Of a DNA stretch of 64,000 nucleotides, positions 1 to 8,863 are shown piece after piece. The notes under the pieces were generated by a model. That model was not told the DNA's origin and made no database searches. It saw only the letters and a list, made by a program, of their open reading frames with translations. The position numbers and the translations under genes are program-made. Origin of the DNA: an uncultured Cyclobacteriaceae bacterium (GTDB lineage Bacteria > Bacteroidota > Bacteroidia > Cytophagales > Cyclobacteriaceae); NCBI GenBank assembly GCA_947492745.1, contig CANLOE010000004.1:1-64000 (forward strand), read 5' to 3'. Positions within the stretch are counted from its first letter, which is position 1. Each line of letters opens with the position of its first letter.

Positions 1-107
1 CTGCGTTGACAATCCTCGCGATAGCGCTGCTATCCCTGCGGTTCTCGCCTTGATTGAAACAAAATGACCAGCGGAATTTTATACGACATTTAAAACCTAA
101 ATTTGTA
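1..107 (-). repeat. Family A element, truncated by the window edge
   Basis: Reverse copy of the A repeat. It keeps the central hairpin core (GGGATAGC with a 3-nt loop and its complement) and one terminus, ending TTTGTA at 107. The following bases TTA match the usual 3-bp target. The other end lies outside the window. The sequence after it (108-152) is the right arm of a family E element, so this A was probably inserted in an E. Confidence 0.8.
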
Positions 108-152
108 TTAGATCATCAGTAGATTTTTCAATGCATGATCCAGGGTTAAAAA
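108..152 (+). repeat. Family E right-arm fragment
   Basis: About 45 bp matching the right end of family E (cagtagattttycaatgcatgatcc, read here in pieces around 118-148), directly after A copy 1. The left arm is not in the window. Confidence 0.6.
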
Positions 153-690
153 GCATCACTACAGAGTATCGACCTAGGACCGATGGAAGTGAAGGCTTCG
201 GAAGCTTTGTCATCGCTATGTACACGTATGCGGACATGTTTTTCCTCTACCGCAAAGGTACCTATTAGGAGTATCCGTAAGGATGTTGGGTTTAATTGGA
301 CCCTAAAATAAAAGTCAGGGCAAAACACCCCATATTCTCTGCTTTACCGATAATATCAAGCACAAGCCGAGTGTTTTATTGAAGAAGACCTATTTTTTTC
401 CATTATTTGCGAATACACTTATTCAGTGTCGAATAGCCACTGACCTTTAAGGAACCCGTAAAGCTGAAAAGAGAATAGGACTATACTATAGAACGGATAG
501 AGCAAATAGAGCAGGGGGTAGTTCCACGGATACCCTTGGTAAGGAATCAATGCTTATCAAGATGCTGATCCGATGCCTGTTTTATAGGTAATGGGGCCGG
601 ATTTTCTGTACTTTACGTATCGGGAAGGTATACAAAAGAACTATTTGAGGTCACCTATTTTTCCGGAGAATTAAGGAAATCGTATCAAGA
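153..690. other. Intergenic stretch, nothing recognised
   Basis: No convincing coding sequence, RNA gene or full repeat seen. A 60-codon minus-strand frame at 146-328 starts inside the repeat edge and has no recognisable features. Confidence 0.4.
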
Positions 691-1653
691 GTGAAAGAGA
701 TAAATACTGTGGATGACATCGTTTTTATGGTAGGGGATAGCCCACCGAAAGGTTTTCATAAGACTTTCCAAGAGAATATCTTCAACACATCGGCACATCG
801 AAAGCTACAGACAGCGGATGACTGGCTTTCCTTTTATGTACTGCATCCCTCGCGAAAAATGGTCACGGCCCAGTTCCATTGCCATTTGAAACAGGCAAAG
901 GCCATGAGTCCTTATAAAAGCCCATTTGGATCTATCGAATTTTCCGAAAAACTCAAATATGAAGACCTCTACGCTTTCATCCGTTTTGTGGAAAAAGAAC
1001 TGATCAAAAGAGGTGCTGGACGATTGATCATAAAGGGATTTCCACAATCCTATCACCCGACCAATTTCGCCAAACTGAGCAATGCCTTTTTTAATCTGGG
1101 ATATCAAGTAGAAAACTCCGAACTCGGAGCAGCGATTACCATAGACAATACCAGCTTTTCCTCCAAAGTGGATATAGGAGAGAAAGGCCGCCTTAAAAAA
1201 TGCCTCGAAAAAGGATTGGCCTTTACTATGGACTCCAACGATAGCCTAGGTGATATCTACGAGCATATCGAGCACTGTAGTAAGGAAAGAAACTTTAGAC
1301 TGTCCATGACCAAAGAAGAGCTATTGGAGACACATCGAGTGCTGCCCGAGATGTTTCAGGTGTTTTCCGTTCGTGATCAAGGAGAACTTATTGCGGGTAG
1401 CATCACTGTAAAAGTCAATGAAACCACCTTGTACAACTTCTATCTAGGCCACCTCAAAGCCTATAATGCCTATAGCCCCGTCATGATACTTTTCGAAGGT
1501 ATCTATAACTATTGTCGTGATATGAATATAGAATTGTTGGACTTGGGAACTTCAGCACTTAAGGATGGCCCCAATTACGGTCTGGTACGGTTCAAACAGC
1601 GCATAGGTGGTGCCTTATCTCTTAAGCTGACCTTTCAGAAACAACTGCAATAG
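691..1653 (+). CDS. GNAT/FemAB-like acyltransferase (GNAT_acetyltransf_6 type)
   Basis: 320-residue soluble protein resembling the BioF2-like/FemAB-type GNAT family. The C-terminal half (about 150-310) has the acyl-CoA-binding arrangement: a strand carrying VRDQGELIAGSITV, then LYNFYLGHLKAYNAYSPV and a helix entering LLDLGTS. Such proteins transfer acyl or aminoacyl groups, often in cell-envelope or exopolysaccharide gene clusters; the substrate is unknown. The start is GTG at 691 behind the purine-rich tggagaattaagga region; the next in-frame ATG (727) would remove 12 residues. It is followed convergently by a sulfotransferase gene, and with the nearby glycosyltransferase this suggests surface-molecule modification (inference). 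Confidence 0.7.
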   Translation: MKEINTVDDIVFMVGDSPPKGFHKTFQENIFNTSAHRKLQTADDWLSFYVLHPSRKMVTAQFHCHLKQAKAMSPYKSPFGSIEFSEKLKYEDLYAFIRFVEKELIKRGAGRLIIKGFPQSYHPTNFAKLSNAFFNLGYQVENSELGAAITIDNTSFSSKVDIGEKGRLKKCLEKGLAFTMDSNDSLGDIYEHIEHCSKERNFRLSMTKEELLETHRVLPEMFQVFSVRDQGELIAGSITVKVNETTLYNFYLGHLKAYNAYSPVMILFEGIYNYCRDMNIELLDLGTSALKDGPNYGLVRFKQRIGGALSLKLTFQKQLQ

Positions 1654-1715
1654 TTATGTTTTAGCATAGCGACGGTATTTTTAGAGCTACGTCCTGTGAT
1701 AGATAGTTCATTCTT

Positions 1716-2366
1716 TCAGTACTCCGCACTTCCGCCATAGCTATACCCCATTAAATCGATATCTTCCTTGTACAGCTTGGCCACCAATTGCCTTTGGCGA
1801 TCATTATAGTAGCTAGTGTAGGCTCCTTCCTGTTTGCTCTTGTTGATATGGAGTATCCTGCTGTTCAGCCCCAGTTGCTCATTGATGATAAAGTCAAACT
1901 CCCCTGCGAAGTTTTCGAAGCGAGCGATATGGTCCATATCTTCTAAAGGGAACAGGGACACCTGTAGCCGGATATGAGGGTCACAGCGCCTCAGGTCCTG
2001 CTGCGCAACGTAACATAGGAAATAATCGAAATCCCTGCCCCAACAGTCGGGAAACAACAACTGGCCCAAAACCTTGTCCTTGTAGCAACTGACCAGTCTA
2101 TCCCATGGATTGCGCATAAAACAGAATTTGAAATCTGTCCTATGCCGATGGGCATAGTAAGGAAGATAATGCGCGCTGGCATTCGGCATTGTTTTTTCCT
2201 CTAAAACGGATAGCAGTGTTCTCGTTCCATTTTTAGGGACCTGAAACCAGACATAAGCATAGGCTTTGGAGTAAGTGATGTTATAGGTGGGAATACCCTT
2301 AAAAGCATAGTAGCGCTTTAGGACGGCCCTGCGCAGCATCGAGAAAAGAAGGGGCATAGATAGCAA
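1716..2366 (-). CDS. Sulfotransferase family 2 protein
   Basis: 216 residues. The N-terminal P-loop-like PAPS-binding motif VPKNGTRT lies at 43-50, and the 3'-phosphate-binding segment RNPWDRLVSCYKDKV at 85-99; both are typical of the Sulfotransfer_2 family, which moves sulfate from PAPS to carbohydrate hydroxyls or amines. No signal peptide or clear membrane segment is visible, so it is presumably cytoplasmic. It is convergent with the upstream acyltransferase and close to a GT2 glycosyltransferase, consistent with sulfation of a surface glycan or lipid (inference). The family assignment is good; the substrate is unknown. Confidence 0.8.
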   Translation of the reverse strand: MLSMPLLFSMLRRAVLKRYYAFKGIPTYNITYSKAYAYVWFQVPKNGTRTLLSVLEEKTMPNASAHYLPYYAHRHRTDFKFCFMRNPWDRLVSCYKDKVLGQLLFPDCWGRDFDYFLCYVAQQDLRRCDPHIRLQVSLFPLEDMDHIARFENFAGEFDFIINEQLGLNSRILHINKSKQEGAYTSYYNDRQRQLVAKLYKEDIDLMGYSYGGSAEY

Positions 2367-2898
2367 TAGTTGTCAATTAGCAATATACGGATTACCTATA
2401 TCTTCTGACAGCGCCCCAGAAGACTCCTCCAGAGTCGTTCCCGATTATTTTGAGTGATGAATAAGCCGGCTCCCAACTAAAAAGAACCCTCTGATGATAC
2501 CGGTAATGGAAGACCTACTGTCGAGAAAGACAAATATAGTAATGTTATCAGCGAAACCCTCGATGTAAAGGTAAAGGAAGAATAACGCATGGAAAAAGCA
2601 ACCTCGGCATAAGGAAAATGACTTTGCGCTCTGAAATGACACCTTAAAGTGTGGCAGGAAGCTTTGTCCTTAATTTAGTGCTTTCTTCGAAGAACGGATG
2701 TTCAATTCTCCGTTTATGCCTAAATTTATATACAGATAAGGGATTGACAAAGCGATGTAAAACGGGGCAGCAAACGCTTCGTAGAGAAAAAAAAGAGATT
2801 GAAAGAATTTTGCAAATTCTAATTAATCATTTGATTATCAATAATATAGATTTGTATCTCGTAAAAATAAACCTTAATAGAAAGATATTCGGATTGCA
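2367..2898. other. Intergenic stretch without a supported gene
   Basis: About 530 bp. Small frames at 2445-2642 and 2651-2902 have low-complexity composition and no recognisable domain, and I do not accept them. The last 100 bp is AT-rich and should carry the promoter of the glycosyltransferase, but I could not pick a convincing -33/-7 pair with correct spacing. Confidence 0.4.
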
Positions 2899-3858
2899 AT
2901 GAAAACACCAAAGGTCACCGTTATTTGCCTATGTTATAACCATGAGGATTTTGTGGAAGCTTCCGTCCGATCGGTCCTGTCCCAAACCTATCCCAATCTT
3001 CAGGTAATCGTCGTAGACGATGCGAGTACGGATGGAAGCAGAACGGTTATAGAAAAAATATTGGCCTCTCATCCAGAGGTACTCTACCTTCCACTGGACC
3101 ATAATCAAGGTAACTGTAGCGCCTTTAATGAAGGACTACGTCATGCGGAAGGGGAGTATGTCATAGACTTGTCTACGGATGATCTGATGATGCCCGAGCG
3201 AATAGTCCATCAGGTCGCCTGCTTTCAAAGCTTGGACCAGGACTATGGTATCGTTTACACCGATGCGGATTATATCGACTGTAAGGGGAATTCATTGCAC
3301 AATCATCTGAACCATTTACAGAAACACCACGGAATGGTGGAAATGCCGGAAGGCTATATTTTCGATAAGGTCCTTGCTCGGTACTTCATTGCATCACCGA
3401 CCATGATGATACGCCGCGAAGTATTTGAAGCACTGGAGGGTTATGATGAAGGCTTGGCCTATGAGGATTTTGACTTTTGGGTAAGGTCTTCCAGACACTT
3501 CCGATATGCTTATATCGACAAATCGCTCACGAAGATCCGCAAACTTTCGAACTCAATGTCAGCAGGATGGTATAAAAAAGGAGATAGACAGTTACACTCT
3601 ACCTATCTGGTATGCCAAAAGGCACAGACCATGCTACAGTCCCAAGAAGAGAAAAAAGCCCTGATCAAGCGTATTCAGTTTGAAATCCGACAAGCGGTTT
3701 TTTCTGAAAACCACGAAGAAGCACAGCTCTTTCTGAACCTGCTCTCCGAATTGAAAGCGGAAACCACCTTTTACAAACTTTTGGGCGGCATCAATACCCT
3801 ACACCTACCACTCTCGGGAATCAGGGAGAAATACCACAAGCTACGTTATGGTAGCTGA
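2899..3858 (+). CDS. Family 2 glycosyltransferase
   Basis: 319 residues with a GT-A fold. The opening strand VICLCYNHEDF (8-18), the nucleotide-binding VVDDAST (38-44) and the metal/sugar-nucleotide DXD-equivalent STDD (92-95) are all in place. FDFWVR near 190 is the usual acceptor-side motif. There is no transmembrane segment, so it should be a soluble or peripheral cytoplasmic enzyme adding a sugar from a nucleotide donor to a polysaccharide or glycolipid. It starts at ATG 2899, and its length is typical. Alone it does not define a polymer pathway; only a sulfotransferase and an acyltransferase lie nearby. Confidence 0.85.
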   Translation: MKTPKVTVICLCYNHEDFVEASVRSVLSQTYPNLQVIVVDDASTDGSRTVIEKILASHPEVLYLPLDHNQGNCSAFNEGLRHAEGEYVIDLSTDDLMMPERIVHQVACFQSLDQDYGIVYTDADYIDCKGNSLHNHLNHLQKHHGMVEMPEGYIFDKVLARYFIASPTMMIRREVFEALEGYDEGLAYEDFDFWVRSSRHFRYAYIDKSLTKIRKLSNSMSAGWYKKGDRQLHSTYLVCQKAQTMLQSQEEKKALIKRIQFEIRQAVFSENHEEAQLFLNLLSELKAETTFYKLLGGINTLHLPLSGIREKYHKLRYGS

Positions 3859-3959
3859 GCCTATTCGGAAATGATACATCTCCTGAGGTCACATCAATGC
3901 AAAGACGGTAAATCCCGACAAAAATCAAAGATGCTTTCCACAACAGTCTTCCAATGTAT

Positions 3960-4045
3960 ACACTAAAAGTTTGATCGTAATCTTGGCCACGCCACTCAAA
4001 AAAAGACGGTATTAGGATAAAAAAACCGCTCATTTTCGTCATGAA
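3960..4045 (+). repeat. Degenerate family F copy
   Basis: The segment with cttggccacgccactcaaaa aligns to the interior of the intact F element at 48343-48457 (cttggctatgccactcaaaa). The GAAGTGATTTAGAC termini are no longer recognisable. Confidence 0.45.
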
Positions 4046-4055
4046 AAAAGTTCAG

Positions 4056-4419
4056 CCCGGATCATGCGGTGAAACTTCGCAACGAGGGTTAAACCCAAAT
4101 TGATCGATAGAAATCGTGATGAGCGTATAATACAAATTTGGGTTTTAAATGTCGTATAAGATTCCGCTGGTCATTTTGTTTCAATCAAGGCGAGAACCGC
4201 AGGAATAGCAGCGCTATCGCGAGGATTGTCAACGCAGAGTGAAGCAAAATGAACAGGAAGATAGGCGGTATTTGAAAGCTAAGTTTGTATAAATAGCAAA
4301 ATACCGGCCATTTGGATTCGTTCGGCGTAGCACCGCTACGGTGAATTCGAAAAACGCATTCACTTTACGGATTTGCAGCTATTTAGATCCGCAGTAGATT
4401 TTCCAATGCATGATCCAGG
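4056..4419 (+). repeat. Composite E/B element with a family A insertion
   Basis: Starts as family E (CCCGGATCATGC, 4056) and runs to gaggg. At TTAAA (4089-4093) it switches to the left arm of family B (from 4094), which is interrupted by a complete A element (4131-4289). B resumes after it and, at the shared core around tagcaccgctacggtgaat, the sequence becomes the right arm of E and ends near 4419. The outer flanks are TTCAG and TTCAA, a near-match for a 5-bp duplication. The simplest reading is E, then B inserted in E, then A inserted in B, then loss or recombination through the shared core. Confidence 0.75.
4131..4289 (+). repeat. Family A element (159 bp), TSD TAA
   Basis: Complete copy, TACAAATTTGGG to AAGTTTGTA, with TAA directly repeated at 4128-4130 and 4290-4292. 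Deleting it plus one TAA rejoins family B sequence gagcgtataaatagc, the form seen uninterrupted at 46264 on. Confidence 0.85.
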
Positions 4420-4473
4420 TTCAAATGGAGTGAAAAGAGCCGATTACTTCCGCAAATAGCCTATAGATCAGTG

Positions 4474-5280
4474 TCATTTTTTCCATAGACGAATCTCCAG
4501 AGAGACGCGCGTTATATCTTGATTGAGGTTGACCGCGCCACCATGAATAAGATAAGGGGAAAAGACCAACACCTCATTGGCCTTAGGTTCAGGGCGACTG
4601 ACCTCATAAGCACGGTCTATGGACGTAACGGCGGGCACATTGAACCTGACATTACCGATATGTGCGCCGCCGACCGTTTTCTCAATACAGGACTCAGGCC
4701 ATAGGTGGCTGCCCGGTATCAATGGCAATGAGGAAAGAGCGTTACTGCCCACAATGGGAATGTAGAGGTTGATGCAATCATCATAGTCTTCTAACCAGAT
4801 ATCCCTATGGAGAGGATTATTGTCCCCGACATTCGGCCTGACAATACGGTAATGATATATTCGGGCATTGTCAAAAGGGTTTCGGGCCTCTAGAGGGATG
4901 TGGCAGATCTCCGATATCCTCTCTTCGATGTGCTTCATATCTAGTGGAAAGGCACTAACAGGTTGCACTTTGACCCTATCTATGATACTGAGATGAAGGT
5001 CTTGGTCATCTCCGATATACCGATGATACTGCGCCAAAGAAAAATCCGGAGCTATTGAAGTCAGGGACATCAGTACCGACTTCAGATAATCACTACAGCC
5101 CTGTTGTAATAGGGACCACTGTTCATGAGGGAGCAGTGGCGCTACGGTAAAACCGTCCAAGTGCCAGTCGCAGCGGCGAGTGAGGTCCGTACCTTTTTCC
5201 AAAAGAACCTCATCGCTTCCGTACCTCCGTTCGTTATGACAGGAGTAAGCAACAGATTCTTTTCCTATAGCGTAGTGCAT
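4474..5280 (-). CDS. PhyH-type Fe(II)/2-oxoglutarate dioxygenase
   Basis: 268 residues. The double-stranded beta-helix iron ligands are visible: H158-x-D160 in PLHRDIW, and the distal H246 in YLIHGGAVN. R258 (DITRVSLE) is suited to bind 2-oxoglutarate. This is the phytanoyl-CoA dioxygenase superfamily, whose bacterial members hydroxylate small molecules, amino acids or glycan/lipid precursors with O2 and 2-oxoglutarate. No secretion signal. It stands alone between repeat clusters, near the sulfotransferase and glycosyltransferase genes, so a tailoring role is possible (inference). The substrate cannot be read from sequence. Confidence 0.75.
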   Translation of the reverse strand: MHYAIGKESVAYSCHNERRYGSDEVLLEKGTDLTRRCDWHLDGFTVAPLLPHEQWSLLQQGCSDYLKSVLMSLTSIAPDFSLAQYHRYIGDDQDLHLSIIDRVKVQPVSAFPLDMKHIEERISEICHIPLEARNPFDNARIYHYRIVRPNVGDNNPLHRDIWLEDYDDCINLYIPIVGSNALSSLPLIPGSHLWPESCIEKTVGGAHIGNVRFNVPAVTSIDRAYEVSRPEPKANEVLVFSPYLIHGGAVNLNQDITRVSLEIRLWKK

Positions 5281-5785
5281 ATCTTGATATGTTGAAATAA
5301 TCCGGACTTTTTGTATCCTTGGAAAACTAACCCCCGTTTCTGTAGTGGAACTCTGTCATGAACACTTCAATAGCCATAAATCAGAGTTTTTCTTAGATTT
5401 AGCGATGCTGTCGGACAATCCTTTTACGTGTTTATCCTAAGAGGGTCATCGAACTGCCGTTTGCCGGTGCTTTGATGGATTGTTATTTGGCATCAATGAA
5501 CCTACGTCTTTTATGAACACCTATAAAAATCATCAACTGAGCAATGAACGGAATGCTACGTCCAAGGTAAAGATACGTTTTGAGACCGTCTCTTGGAAGA
5601 GAGGGATTTTATTTTCCAAGAAAGTAGACAGTAAACCAGGGTAAAATCAATTGCGCTCAGTAAAACAGATGATGCCCGAATGCCATGCTTTTGTTTCTTA
5701 TGATTGAATGAGTTTGGGGTCATTGGGTAAACAAGAAGCTTTTGGGGTGTGTTTTAAAGGTAAAGGGTGTTTACTATATTGTAAA
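5281..5785. other. Intergenic stretch with a decayed repeat
   Basis: Around 5345-5415 the sequence gaactctgtcatgaacacttcaat ... aaatcagagtttttcttagatttagc follows the left half of family D with many changes, so it reads as an old D copy. Nothing else recognised. The extension of the Vsr frame into 5708-5785 is unlikely to be translated. Confidence 0.4.
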
Positions 5786-6274
5786 ATGGAGGAAGAGCTA
5801 AACTACAAGGGAAAAATCAAAGTACCCCGATTTAAAGAAGAGTTGGGATTCTATACGACGGAAAAACGCTCCAAGATGATGGGGAAGATACGGGGTAAGA
5901 ACACCAAACCCGAATTGATGCTCAGAAAATCGCTGTGGTCACTGGGATACCGCTACCGTATCAATGTGAAGAACATTCCCTGTCGTCCGGACATTGTTTT
6001 CCGAAAACACAAGCTGCTCATATTTATCGATGGTGAGTTCTGGCACGGCTACCAGTGGGAGGAGAAGAAGGATAGTATAAAGACGAACCGCGATTTTTGG
6101 ATCCCTAAAATAGAGAGAAACCGACAAAGGGACCGTGAATGCAATGCCCTGTTACGAAGCCAGGGATGGACCGTTATGCGCTTCTGGACACATCAGATAA
6201 AGAGAGAACTGGGTACATGCCTACAGCAGATCATCGACCATATAGAGCGGGAAGAACTGGAATATACCGATTAA
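5786..6274 (+). CDS. vsr: Very short patch repair (Vsr-type) DNA mismatch endonuclease
   Basis: 162 residues from ATG 5786. The frame is open from 5708, but the Vsr homology begins after MEEELNYKGK. Vsr nicks DNA 5' of the T in T:G mismatches left by deamination of 5-methylcytosine. Family landmarks are in order: KRSKMMGKIRGKNTKPELMLR (the KIRGKNT/E helix), RPDIVF with the catalytic Asp, FIDGEFWHG with the Asp and catalytic His, and KTNRDFWIPKIERNRQRDRE. All expected catalytic positions look intact. Oddity: no cytosine-C5 methyltransferase or restriction gene is adjacent, although Vsr is normally coupled to one. Flanked on both sides by repeats, it may be the survivor of a lost methylation module. 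Confidence 0.85.
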   Translation: MEEELNYKGKIKVPRFKEELGFYTTEKRSKMMGKIRGKNTKPELMLRKSLWSLGYRYRINVKNIPCRPDIVFRKHKLLIFIDGEFWHGYQWEEKKDSIKTNRDFWIPKIERNRQRDRECNALLRSQGWTVMRFWTHQIKRELGTCLQQIIDHIEREELEYTD

Positions 6275-6345
6275 TGTACGACTTGGTACTAGAGTCATGT
6301 GCTTATGGCAAAGAGGGCAGTGCTATGGCGAATTTTGCCAATAAT

Positions 6346-6472
6346 CCCCAATCGATCAATAGGATTCTGTCATGAGAACATAAAGTGTAATAAAATCAGT
6401 AGCTCAGAAGAGGAGGCTTTTGTATCACTAAGGTGTAAAACTGCTGCTTTTGAAGCAATTTTCTATTCTGGG
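6346..6472 (+). repeat. Family C element, shortened
   Basis: Begins CCCCAATCGATCAATAGGA and runs through the C interior (aaaatcagtagctcagaagaggaggc) to tctattctggg. About 30 bp shorter than intact C, with the right arm eroded. No duplication detected. Confidence 0.65.
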
Positions 6473-6481
6473 TTTGTTGAA

Positions 6482-6645
6482 CCCAAAATGATCAATAGAG
6501 AACCTATTCCGCGCATAAATAGCTTCCTACAGGAAGCTTTGCCCACCGGTCTTCATTCACCATAGCGGTGCTATGCCGAACGAATACAAATGGCAGGTAT
6601 TTTGCTATTGATACGCTCATCACGATTTCTATCCATCAATTTGGG
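6482..6645 (-). repeat. Family B element (164 bp), TSD TTGAA
   Basis: Complete reverse copy, from CCCAAAATGATCAATAG to the complementary end ATCAATTTGGG, with TTGAA repeated at 6477-6481 and 6646-6650. The central hairpin caccatagcggtgctatg is present. It sits in the gap between vsr and the pyruvate kinase gene. Confidence 0.85.
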
Positions 6646-6879
6646 TTGAAATAGCGCTTCCCATTATCCGTATGGCGGGAAAACCCCTTATTTTATCAAT
6701 ACATCCTTACTTCATCTCCCTATTTACGGCTCCCCTTTTATAAATCTGTTCTTATGCTGACCTAAATCATATCCGCTGATTTCCGTCTTCGAATTCCGGG
6801 GCCTAACTTGAGCCTGTCAAACGCTACAGGGATTTTAAAGTGAGAGCGATAAGGGTTCGCCCATTTAAAAAAAAGGATT

Positions 6880-8694
6880 ATGGATATAGCCTCCAAGGAA
6901 ATAGAAAAAATGATTGACGAAATCGACGATATTCGCCATCATATTCAAGGTACGGAAATCCTGTTTCGGGAGCAAATCGATAAAGTACATCCAAAGCTCC
7001 GGAAAAGTGCAGCCAATCTCGTGCATTACAATGCTTTGCGCGAACTGGATATCCGGAGCCTGCAACATCGCTTGGGAGAGTTGAACATCAGTCGATTGGC
7101 CAAGGCTGAACCACATGTGGACTCCAGTTTGAGCAATATCCGCCACCTCCTAGGGCTACTGATCGGAAAAAAAGAACCTCAGGAAAAGAACGATGCCATG
7201 CCCAGGAAAAAGGCACTGAAAGTACTCCGGTCACATACCAAAACACTGTTCGGAAACCGCTCCCCACAGCGTAGGGTACGTATTATGGTCACTCTGCCCA
7301 CAACAGCGGCCTTTGATGAAAAAATGGTGGACCGAATGGTGTCCCAGGGCATGAACTGCGCCAGAATCAATTGTGCGCATGACGACGAGCAACATTGGCT
7401 GAAAATGATAGAAAATGTCAAAAAAGCCGCCAAGCAGCACCATAGAAAAGTAAAGATATGCATGGATTTGGGAGGTCCGAAAATCAGGACGGGTAGAATG
7501 GCCCAAGGGCCGAAAGTGAAAAAATTTAAGCCCCAGAGGGATTCTATGGGTCGGGTATTGCAGCCCGCCTGTATTGAACTAAGGGCACCTACCCACGAAC
7601 TGATGAAAAACCAAGTCCCTGTTCCCAAAGACGGTTTATCTCAACTGCACATGGAGGATAGTATCGAGTTAGTGGATACTAGGGGAGAGAAGAGGCAGCT
7701 TATCGTGACACAGGTGGCTGAGGAGCAGGTTCAGGTGACCTGTCCCAATACCTGTTACCTGGCTACGGGAATGAAACTGCACTTACCCTCAGGGAAAGAG
7801 GCTGTGATAGGAGATCTGCCCAGCCTACAGGAATACATCACAGTACACCGCAGCGATTTATTGGAATTGCATAAAAAAGACATCATCGGTCATACCCTCG
7901 TCAAAGGTCACAGCATGCCTTCTGCGCTCCATAAAATATCCTGTACCTTGCCCGAAGTATTCCAATACATCAAAAACGGTGAACGTATCCTGTTCGATGA
8001 TGGCAAAATAGAGGGTATCATCGTATCCGTACAGGAGGAAATAATCACTGTCGAGATTACCCATGCGGATAGCAGAGGCTCCAAACTGAAAGCGGATAAG
8101 GGTATCAATCTGCCCGATTCTTCGCTAAGTATTTCAGGACTGACGGCCAAAGACAGGAAAGACCTGCGTTTTATCGCTTCCCATGCCGATAATGTCAACT
8201 TCTCTTTCGTGAACAGCCCAGAAGATGTGGAAGAACTGATGACGGAAATAGAGCGCCATGGTGCCTCGCAGCGTTTGGGTATTGTTCTGAAGATAGAGAC
8301 ACAAAGCGCCTTCGATAATCTTACGAAAATACTGCTCAGTGCTATGCGGTCCTATCCCGTGGGTGTGATGATAGCCCGTGGCGACTTGGCCATAGAGACA
8401 GGATGGGGACATATCGCTATGGTGCAGAACGAAATTCTGGCCCTGTGCAATGCCGCTCAGGTGCCCGTCATCTGGGCCACACAGGTCTTGGACAACCTGG
8501 CGAAGAAGGGCATACCTTCCCGCTCGGAAATCACCGATGCCGCTACCGCCATACGGGCAGAGTGTGTCATGCTGAACAAAGGTCCCTACATCAGTAGGGC
8601 CATACTTTTGCTGGACAGTATCCTCAAAGACATGGAGTCCTATCAGGAAAAGAATGTGAGAATGTTGCCTATTCTTGAAAAAAAAGGCCGTTGA
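6880..8694 (+). CDS. Divergent pyruvate kinase with N-terminal helical extension
   Basis: 604 residues. The pyruvate kinase barrel starts only near residue 130 (RVRIMVTLPTT). Motifs in order are RINCAHDD, ICMDLGGPKIRTG, ILFDDGKIEG, KGINLPDS, LKIETQSAF (catalytic Lys and Mg-binding Glu), VMIARGDLAIE (Mg-binding Asp), IWATQVLDNL (catalytic Thr) and SRSEITDAATAIRAECVMLNKGPY. It should convert phosphoenolpyruvate and ADP to pyruvate and ATP. Two features are unusual: a predicted helical region of about 125 residues precedes the barrel, and the regulatory C-terminal domain of classical enzymes is absent. The substrate-loop (B) domain is also enlarged. The start ATG 6880 follows aaaagga. The TGA stop lies inside the TTGAA duplicated by a C element, so the gene end survived that insertion. 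Confidence 0.8.
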   Translation: MDIASKEIEKMIDEIDDIRHHIQGTEILFREQIDKVHPKLRKSAANLVHYNALRELDIRSLQHRLGELNISRLAKAEPHVDSSLSNIRHLLGLLIGKKEPQEKNDAMPRKKALKVLRSHTKTLFGNRSPQRRVRIMVTLPTTAAFDEKMVDRMVSQGMNCARINCAHDDEQHWLKMIENVKKAAKQHHRKVKICMDLGGPKIRTGRMAQGPKVKKFKPQRDSMGRVLQPACIELRAPTHELMKNQVPVPKDGLSQLHMEDSIELVDTRGEKRQLIVTQVAEEQVQVTCPNTCYLATGMKLHLPSGKEAVIGDLPSLQEYITVHRSDLLELHKKDIIGHTLVKGHSMPSALHKISCTLPEVFQYIKNGERILFDDGKIEGIIVSVQEEIITVEITHADSRGSKLKADKGINLPDSSLSISGLTAKDRKDLRFIASHADNVNFSFVNSPEDVEELMTEIERHGASQRLGIVLKIETQSAFDNLTKILLSAMRSYPVGVMIARGDLAIETGWGHIAMVQNEILALCNAAQVPVIWATQVLDNLAKKGIPSRSEITDAATAIRAECVMLNKGPYISRAILLLDSILKDMESYQEKNVRMLPILEKKGR

Positions 8695-8695
8695 A

Positions 8696-8863
8696 CCCAA
8701 AATAATCAATAGGATTTCGTGATGAAGGCATAAAGTACACTAAAATCAGTCACTTAGGTGAGGAGGCCTAATGCATTATTAAGGTGACGAGCCAATGCAA
8801 TGGTAAGTGACTGATTTTGAAGTAATTTATATCTGTAATAGGAAGGCTGTTGATTTTTTTTGG
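8696..8863 (+). repeat. Family C element (168 bp) at the pyruvate kinase stop codon, TSD TTGAA
   Basis: Begins CCCAAAATAATCAATAGGA immediately after TTGAA (8691-8695) and ends TTTTTGG before TTGAA (8864-8868). The left TTGAA contains the TGA stop of the pyruvate kinase gene. The interior has the C hairpin caatg...gcctaatgcattattaagg. Confidence 0.8.

Noticed and set aside
146-328. 60-codon minus-strand frame
   Set aside because: Starts within repeat sequence and has no recognisable features.
2651-2902. 83-codon frame before the glycosyltransferase
   Set aside because: Overlaps the next gene start, low-complexity, no domain; likely chance in AT-rich DNA.
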